Shown here in pieces: positions 8,435 through 11,041 of a stretch of 11,041 bases of DNA. Under the pieces are notes generated by a model. That model saw only the letters and a list, made by a program, of their open reading frames with translations, had not been told where the DNA came from and did no database searches. This stretch comes from an uncultured Clostridia bacterium (GTDB lineage Bacteria > Bacillota > Clostridia > TANB77 > CAG-508). The first letter of the stretch is position 1; each line of letters opens with the position of its first letter. The position numbers were made by a program, and so were the translations under genes. The stretch is from contig CANRLE010000031.1 in the NCBI GenBank assembly GCA_947631385.1, positions 1-11,041 of the forward strand, read 5' to 3'.

Positions 8435-9173
8435 CTATCCTATTTTACTTGATATTTCTTTTTTCATTTTTCCAATAATTTTCTTTTCTAATCTAGATAT
8501 GTAGCTTTGCGAAATACCGCAATTCATCTGCAACTTCTTTTTGCGTTTTTTCTTTGCCTGTTTGAAAACCAAAGCGCATCTCCATTATGTTTTTCTCCCT
8601 AGCATTCAATTTACTAATAGAAGCTCTTAAAAGTGATTTATCTACTTCATCCTCTAGATTTCTTGAAGTTATATCAGCTTCTGTTCCTAAAATATCAGAA
8701 AGTAATAATTCATTACCATCTCCATCTTTATTTAATGGCTCGTCAATTGAAACTTCTCCTTTAGTCTTATTATTTTTTCGTAAATACATCAATATTTCAT
8801 TTTCAATACAACGGGAAGCATATGTTGCTAATTTAATCTTTTTGTCTGAATTAAATGTATTTACACCTTTCATCAATCCAATTGTCCCAATTGAAATTAA
8901 ATCTTCAATTCCAATACCTGTATTTTCAAATTTTTTAGCAATATAAACAACTAATCTCAAATTTCTCTCTACTAATTTTTGCCTAACTTCTAGATTATCT
9001 TCCTGTCCTAATTTTTCAATTAACTCTGCCTCTTCTTCTGGTAATAATGGTGGCGGAAGGGTTTGACTTCCTGCAATATAAAAAATTGGCAAAAATTCTA
9101 TATCTTCCTTATCACCTATATATTTCGCATAAATTGTATTGATTCCATTCTTTACGAATTCTAAAATATTCAT
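8435..9173 (-). CDS. sigE: RNA polymerase sporulation sigma factor SigE precursor, frame broken (+1) at a CGG codon
   Basis: This is the early mother-cell sigma factor of endospore formation, made as membrane-bound pro-SigE and cleaved by SpoIIGA. The N-terminal pro-region of about 30 residues leads into YIAGSQTLPPPL. Region 2 is intact (ERNLRLVVYIAKKFENTGIG, EDLISIGTIGL, KKIKLATYASRCIENEILMY), as are DEPLNKDGDGNELLLSDILG and region 4.1 (LNAREKNIMEMRFGF, KTQKEVADEL). At CGG (8519-8517) the zero frame goes on for eight unrelated codons to TAG, removing the region 4.2 DNA-recognition helix. Skipping the C gives the expected GISQSYISRLEKK and a stop at 8437-8435. That makes 245 residues, close to the 239 of B. 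subtilis. ATG 9173 is preferred over 9197 because GGGGGAG lies 7 nt before it. It may be a programmed frameshift, a sequencing error, or a recent mutation. Confidence 0.9.
8517..8519 (-). other. sigE: +1 frameshift site at CGG in sigE
   Basis: The zero frame reads GAA TTG CGG TAT TTC. Homology fixes the shift to one base: the family sequence requires Leu then Gly-Ile-Ser-Gln-Ser, which is TTG (C) GGT ATT TCG CAA AGC. Removing any base other than the C does not give Leu-Gly. No Shine-Dalgarno-like element or in-frame stop sits at the slip point, so it does not resemble the prfB site. The arrangement Leu codon, rare Arg codon, Gly codon resembles yeast Ty1. Confidence 0.8.
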
Positions 9174-9180
9174 AACAATT

Positions 9181-9187
9181 CTCCCCC
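9181..9187 (-). promoter_or_regulatory. sigE: RBS deciding the sigE start
   Basis: GGGGGAG (9187-9181) lies 7 nt before the ATG at 9173. It is placed inside what would be codons if the earlier ATG pair (9197, 9194) were used. Those upstream ATGs overlap the spoIIGA stop (ATGA) and lack a good RBS, so 9173 is the better start. sigE would then begin 20 nt after the spoIIGA stop. Confidence 0.7.
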
Positions 9188-9193
9188 AATTCA

Positions 9194-10075
9194 TCATTCT
9201 ATTCCTATTAAAGCCCTATATTCTCCTCTTTTGGTCAATGATTTATTATATATTCCTAAAATTATATTTTCTCTTTTTTCTTCCTTTTCCTTATCTTTTA
9301 TGATAACAAAATCTGCCTTAATGCCAATTAGCATTCCATTTTGCTTTCCTAAAGAAGAAAAAGGTATTAACTTTAATTTCGAACTATATTCTTCTCTTAT
9401 TTTTTCTGGTATATTATTAAATTCACCTCCTAACAAGCCTTCCAAATTATTTAAAATTTCTTTTGGTATGCAATCATACAAAAGTGTATGTTCTACTACA
9501 ATTACAGGTGTATTGCTAATTGGTTCTTTTAATAAATTTCCTGTATCTATCATTGCTGATGTTTGTATTTTTTGTCCATTTAACTGTATTTCAATTTCAC
9601 AAAGCATATCTTTTTTGGTAATTTTAGATTTTACTACTTTAAATGCTAAAATAAGAACAATGAAAGCCAAAATACTGCCTAATATAATTGTTTTTAATGG
9701 ATATGTTCCTAAGAAAAGTCCGTTTTTCATTAATATTTCTTGTGGCTTTACTATATAGATTAGCGCAAATGCCGCTCCTCCAAATACAAAAGATGTTAGG
9801 TAAAATATTAAAATGTCTTTCCACATTCTTTTCATAGTTTGTGGATTAAATGCTATGTATACAATCAAAACTGATAATATTATTTTTAATATCATGCTAG
9901 AATAGATTTCCAAAATTGACATATATGATACAATCGAATAAACTGCTCCTAATAAGCTAGCTATTATAATTCTTATTACTTTTATTTCTTCTTTCAATAT
10001 AATTCCTGTTGCTAGTAAAATGATAAAATTCATAATTAGGTTTTCGATTAATACTACATCAATATAAATAGTCAT
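9194..10075 (-). CDS. spoIIGA: Sporulation sigma-E factor processing peptidase SpoIIGA
   Basis: This 293-residue membrane aspartic protease cleaves the pro-sequence of SigE in the mother cell after a signal from the forespore (SpoIIR in B. subtilis). The N-terminal half, to about residue 155, has several hydrophobic segments (LIENLIMNFIILLATGIIL, ILKIILSVLIVYIAF, TIILGSILAFIVLILAF). The soluble C-terminal half carries the pepsin-like catalytic motif MIDTGNLLKEP with Asp177, matching the single active-site Asp of the family. It ends with the family-typical GEYRALIG. Length matches the family (about 300). The stop codon lies 20 nt before the preferred sigE start, giving the usual two-gene spoIIG operon. 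The ATG at 10075 follows AGGTGAT and is the only sensible start. It lies directly downstream of ftsZ, as in many Clostridia and Bacilli. Confidence 0.93.
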   Translation of the reverse strand: MTIYIDVVLIENLIMNFIILLATGIILKEEIKVIRIIIASLLGAVYSIVSYMSILEIYSSMILKIILSVLIVYIAFNPQTMKRMWKDILIFYLTSFVFGGAAFALIYIVKPQEILMKNGLFLGTYPLKTIILGSILAFIVLILAFKVVKSKITKKDMLCEIEIQLNGQKIQTSAMIDTGNLLKEPISNTPVIVVEHTLLYDCIPKEILNNLEGLLGGEFNNIPEKIREEYSSKLKLIPFSSLGKQNGMLIGIKADFVIIKDKEKEEKRENIILGIYNKSLTKRGEYRALIGIE

Positions 10076-10096
10076 GCTATCACCTGCATGACTATT
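10067..10096 (-). repeat. Perfect 11-bp inverted repeat enclosing the spoIIGA RBS and start codon
   Basis: On the minus strand AATAGTCATGC (10096-10086) is the exact reverse complement of GCATGACTATT (10077-10067). The 8-nt loop AGGTGATA contains the Shine-Dalgarno and the 3' arm contains the ATG (10075-10073). In a transcript long enough to hold both arms, the start codon would be paired. RNA started from the adjacent -10 box would begin near 10087 and lack most of the 5' arm. Confidence 0.7.
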
Positions 10097-10127
10097 ATAA
10101 TATCTTTATTTTAAAAAGACTGTCTTT
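10094..10127 (-). promoter_or_regulatory. Probable spoIIG promoter
   Basis: A perfect TATAAT (10099-10094) lies 18 nt before the spoIIGA ATG. At 17 nt spacing there is no good -35 (CAGTCT), but AAGACA (10127-10122), a 4/6 match, lies 22 nt upstream. That is the atypical spacing of the Spo0A-dependent B. subtilis spoIIG promoter. AAGACA is part of a perfect 7-bp palindrome, AAAAGAC-N-GTCTTTT (10114-10128). A weak Spo0A-box-like TGTTGAA (consensus TGTCGAA, one mismatch) lies on the plus strand at 10134-10140. The -10 is convincing; the rest is inference. Confidence 0.55.
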
Positions 10128-10138
10128 TCTTATTGTTG

Positions 10139-10175
10139 AAAAAAAGAAATAATCGAGCAATTTCGATTATTTCTT
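10139..10175 (-). terminator. Intrinsic terminator of ftsZ
   Basis: A perfect 13-bp stem (AAGAAATAATCGA, 10175-10163, pairing with 10156-10144) has a 6-nt loop (10162-10157). With the last two bases of the stem, seven consecutive T end at 10139. It starts 3 nt after the ftsZ stop codon (10181-10179). The stem is AT-rich but long and uninterrupted. It separates ftsZ from the spoIIG operon. Confidence 0.9.
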
Positions 10176-10178
10176 ATA

Positions 10179-11041
10179 TTACATACCTTTATTTTTATTC
10201 TTTCTTAAAAATGATGGTATATCTAAATCATTTTGTGAACCACTTGGTTCTGAACTTGCTGGAATAGAATTAATTTTCTTTTCCCATGTTTTTGATACTA
10301 TATTATCTACTCCAATACTAGTAATTGGTTCGTTTTTTTCAAAACCTGTTGCTATTACTGTTATTTTAATTTCATCAGTCATATTTGGATCAGTTACTGT
10401 ACCAAATATAATATTTGCTTCTGGATCTACACTTCTTTGAACTAATTCTGCTGCTGTATTTACTTCATGTAATCCTAAATCTTCTCCACCAGTAATGTTA
10501 ATTATAACACCCTTAGCTCCTTCTATTGAGGTTTCCAATAATGGACTTTGAATTGCTTCTTTTGCTGCATCTTCTGCTCTATTTTCTCCAGATGCGCTTC
10601 CTACTCCCATGTGTGCCATACCTTGGTTTAACATGATAGTTTTTACATCGGCAAAGTCTAAGTTAACAAGTCCCGGAATAGCAATTAAGTCTGAAATTCC
10701 TTGTACACCTTGTCTTAATATGTCATCTGCCATTTTGAATGCTTCTATAATTGATGTTTTTCTATCAATTATTTGTAGTAATTTATCGTTTGGAATTACA
10801 ACTAAAGTGTCTACTTTTCCCTTTAATCCTTCAATTCCTCTTTCTGCTTGAGAAAGTCTCTTTTTTCCTTCAAAAGTAAATGGTTTTGTAACAACTCCTA
10901 TTGTTAAAATTCCCATTTCTTTTGCTGTAGATGCAACTACTGGTGCAGCTCCTGTACCTGTTCCGCCACCCATTCCGGCAGTTACAAATACCATATCTGC
11001 TCCTCTTAGTACTTCTGCTATTTCAGATTTACTTTCTTCAG
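10179..11041 (-). CDS. ftsZ: Cell division protein FtsZ, 3' part
   Basis: This is the tubulin-like GTPase that polymerises into the division ring and also forms the polar septum at sporulation. 287 codons are visible; the frame is open to the right edge (GAA at 11039 is the first whole codon), so the Met at 10994 is internal and about 90 N-terminal residues are missing. The tubulin signature MGGGTGTGAAPVVA lies near 10976-10935. It is followed by LTIGVVTKPFTFEGKKR, the T7-loop region (NLDFADVKTIM) and GEDLGLHEVNTAAELV. The C-terminal tail ends in LDIPSFLRKNKNKGM, the conserved peptide that binds partners such as FtsA and SepF. A short variable linker precedes it. All visible landmarks are intact. 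The gene is followed at once by a terminator and the spoIIG operon. Confidence 0.96.
   Translation of the reverse strand, partial: EESKSEIAEVLRGADMVFVTAGMGGGTGTGAAPVVASTAKEMGILTIGVVTKPFTFEGKKRLSQAERGIEGLKGKVDTLVVIPNDKLLQIIDRKTSIIEAFKMADDILRQGVQGISDLIAIPGLVNLDFADVKTIMLNQGMAHMGVGSASGENRAEDAAKEAIQSPLLETSIEGAKGVIINITGGEDLGLHEVNTAAELVQRSVDPEANIIFGTVTDPNMTDEIKITVIATGFEKNEPITSIGVDNIVSKTWEKKINSIPASSEPSGSQNDLDIPSFLRKNKNKGM

Noticed and set aside
8517..8519. Reassignment of CGG to another amino acid (for example Trp or Gln, as reported in some bacteria) instead of a frameshift
   Set aside because: Changing the amino acid leaves the downstream zero frame unrelated to SigE and still ending at TAG. The conserved helix-turn-helix lies in the +1 frame.
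8517..8540. prfB-type programmed frameshift in sigE
   Set aside because: There is no in-frame stop at the slip site, no upstream Shine-Dalgarno-like stimulator and no CUU slip codon.
8435..9173. sigE as a decayed pseudogene
   Set aside because: Everything before and after the single extra base is fully conserved, including regions 2, 4.1 and 4.2, and SpoIIGA beside it is intact. A very recent mutation or a sequencing error remains possible.
9174..9197. sigE start at ATG 9197 overlapping the spoIIGA stop
   Set aside because: A strong GGGGGAG sits 7 nt before ATG 9173 and the resulting N-terminus better fits the length of a SigE pro-region.
9231..9758. 175-codon plus-strand open frame, and the other plus-strand frames
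   Set aside because: They lie antisense to well-identified genes, have no recognisable domains, and are expected shadows in AT-rich coding sequence.
1..11041. CRISPR arrays, insertion sequences, tRNA or rRNA genes
   Set aside because: No repeat-spacer pattern, transposase, terminal repeats or cloverleaf-like sequence was seen. Gaps between genes are all shorter than about 105 bases.

Overview
The window comes from a low-GC, endospore-forming member of the Firmicutes, most likely an uncultivated or poorly known Clostridia lineage. This rests on the very AT-rich composition, the ftsZ - spoIIGA - sigE gene order, strong AAGGAGG-type ribosome binding sites and extended -10 promoters. Every gene I can support lies on the minus strand, so biological order runs from high to low coordinates. 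The longer plus-strand open frames are shadows of these genes.

Layout, 5'->3' on the minus strand. (1) The 3' part of ftsZ (11041-10179), closed by a strong intrinsic terminator (10175-10139). (2) The sporulation operon spoIIGA-sigE (10075-8435). A TATAAT box sits just ahead of it, with a possible -35 at the unusual 22-nt spacing known from the B. subtilis spoIIG promoter. A perfect 11-bp inverted repeat surrounds the spoIIGA ribosome binding site. (3) A SNF2-family ATPase with an N-terminal SWIM zinc finger (8356-4973), with its own promoter. (4) An unrecognised single-pass membrane protein, split over two frames (4884-4077), with a clear promoter and RBS. (5) A terminator whose 3' arm contains the Shine-Dalgarno sequence of the next gene. 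(6) The N-terminal half (1333 residues) of a cyclic beta-1,2-glucan synthase (3999-1), which runs off the left edge.

The most unusual observation is a pair of +1 frame breaks. sigE loses its frame at codon CGG (8519-8517). Skipping the C restores, exactly, the conserved region 4.2 helix-turn-helix and a normal 245-residue SigE. The membrane-protein gene also breaks in the +1 direction, in a stretch that contains a CGG (4344-4342), and skipping its C likewise reconnects the two halves. Both sites read CGG-TA(C/T). By manual scan, these are the only in-frame CGG codons among about 3,500 codons in the window. This suggests +1 frameshifting at a CGG codon that is poorly decoded or has no tRNA, resembling the yeast Ty1 CUU-AGG-C site (Leu, hungry Arg codon, Gly). 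Correlated sequencing or assembly errors are the main alternative.

Functionally, FtsZ forms the division ring. SpoIIGA is the membrane protease that matures pro-SigE in the mother cell after asymmetric septation. SigE then drives the early mother-cell programme. The sigG gene that often follows sigE is absent here. The SNF2 protein and the glucan synthase have no evident functional tie to sporulation.
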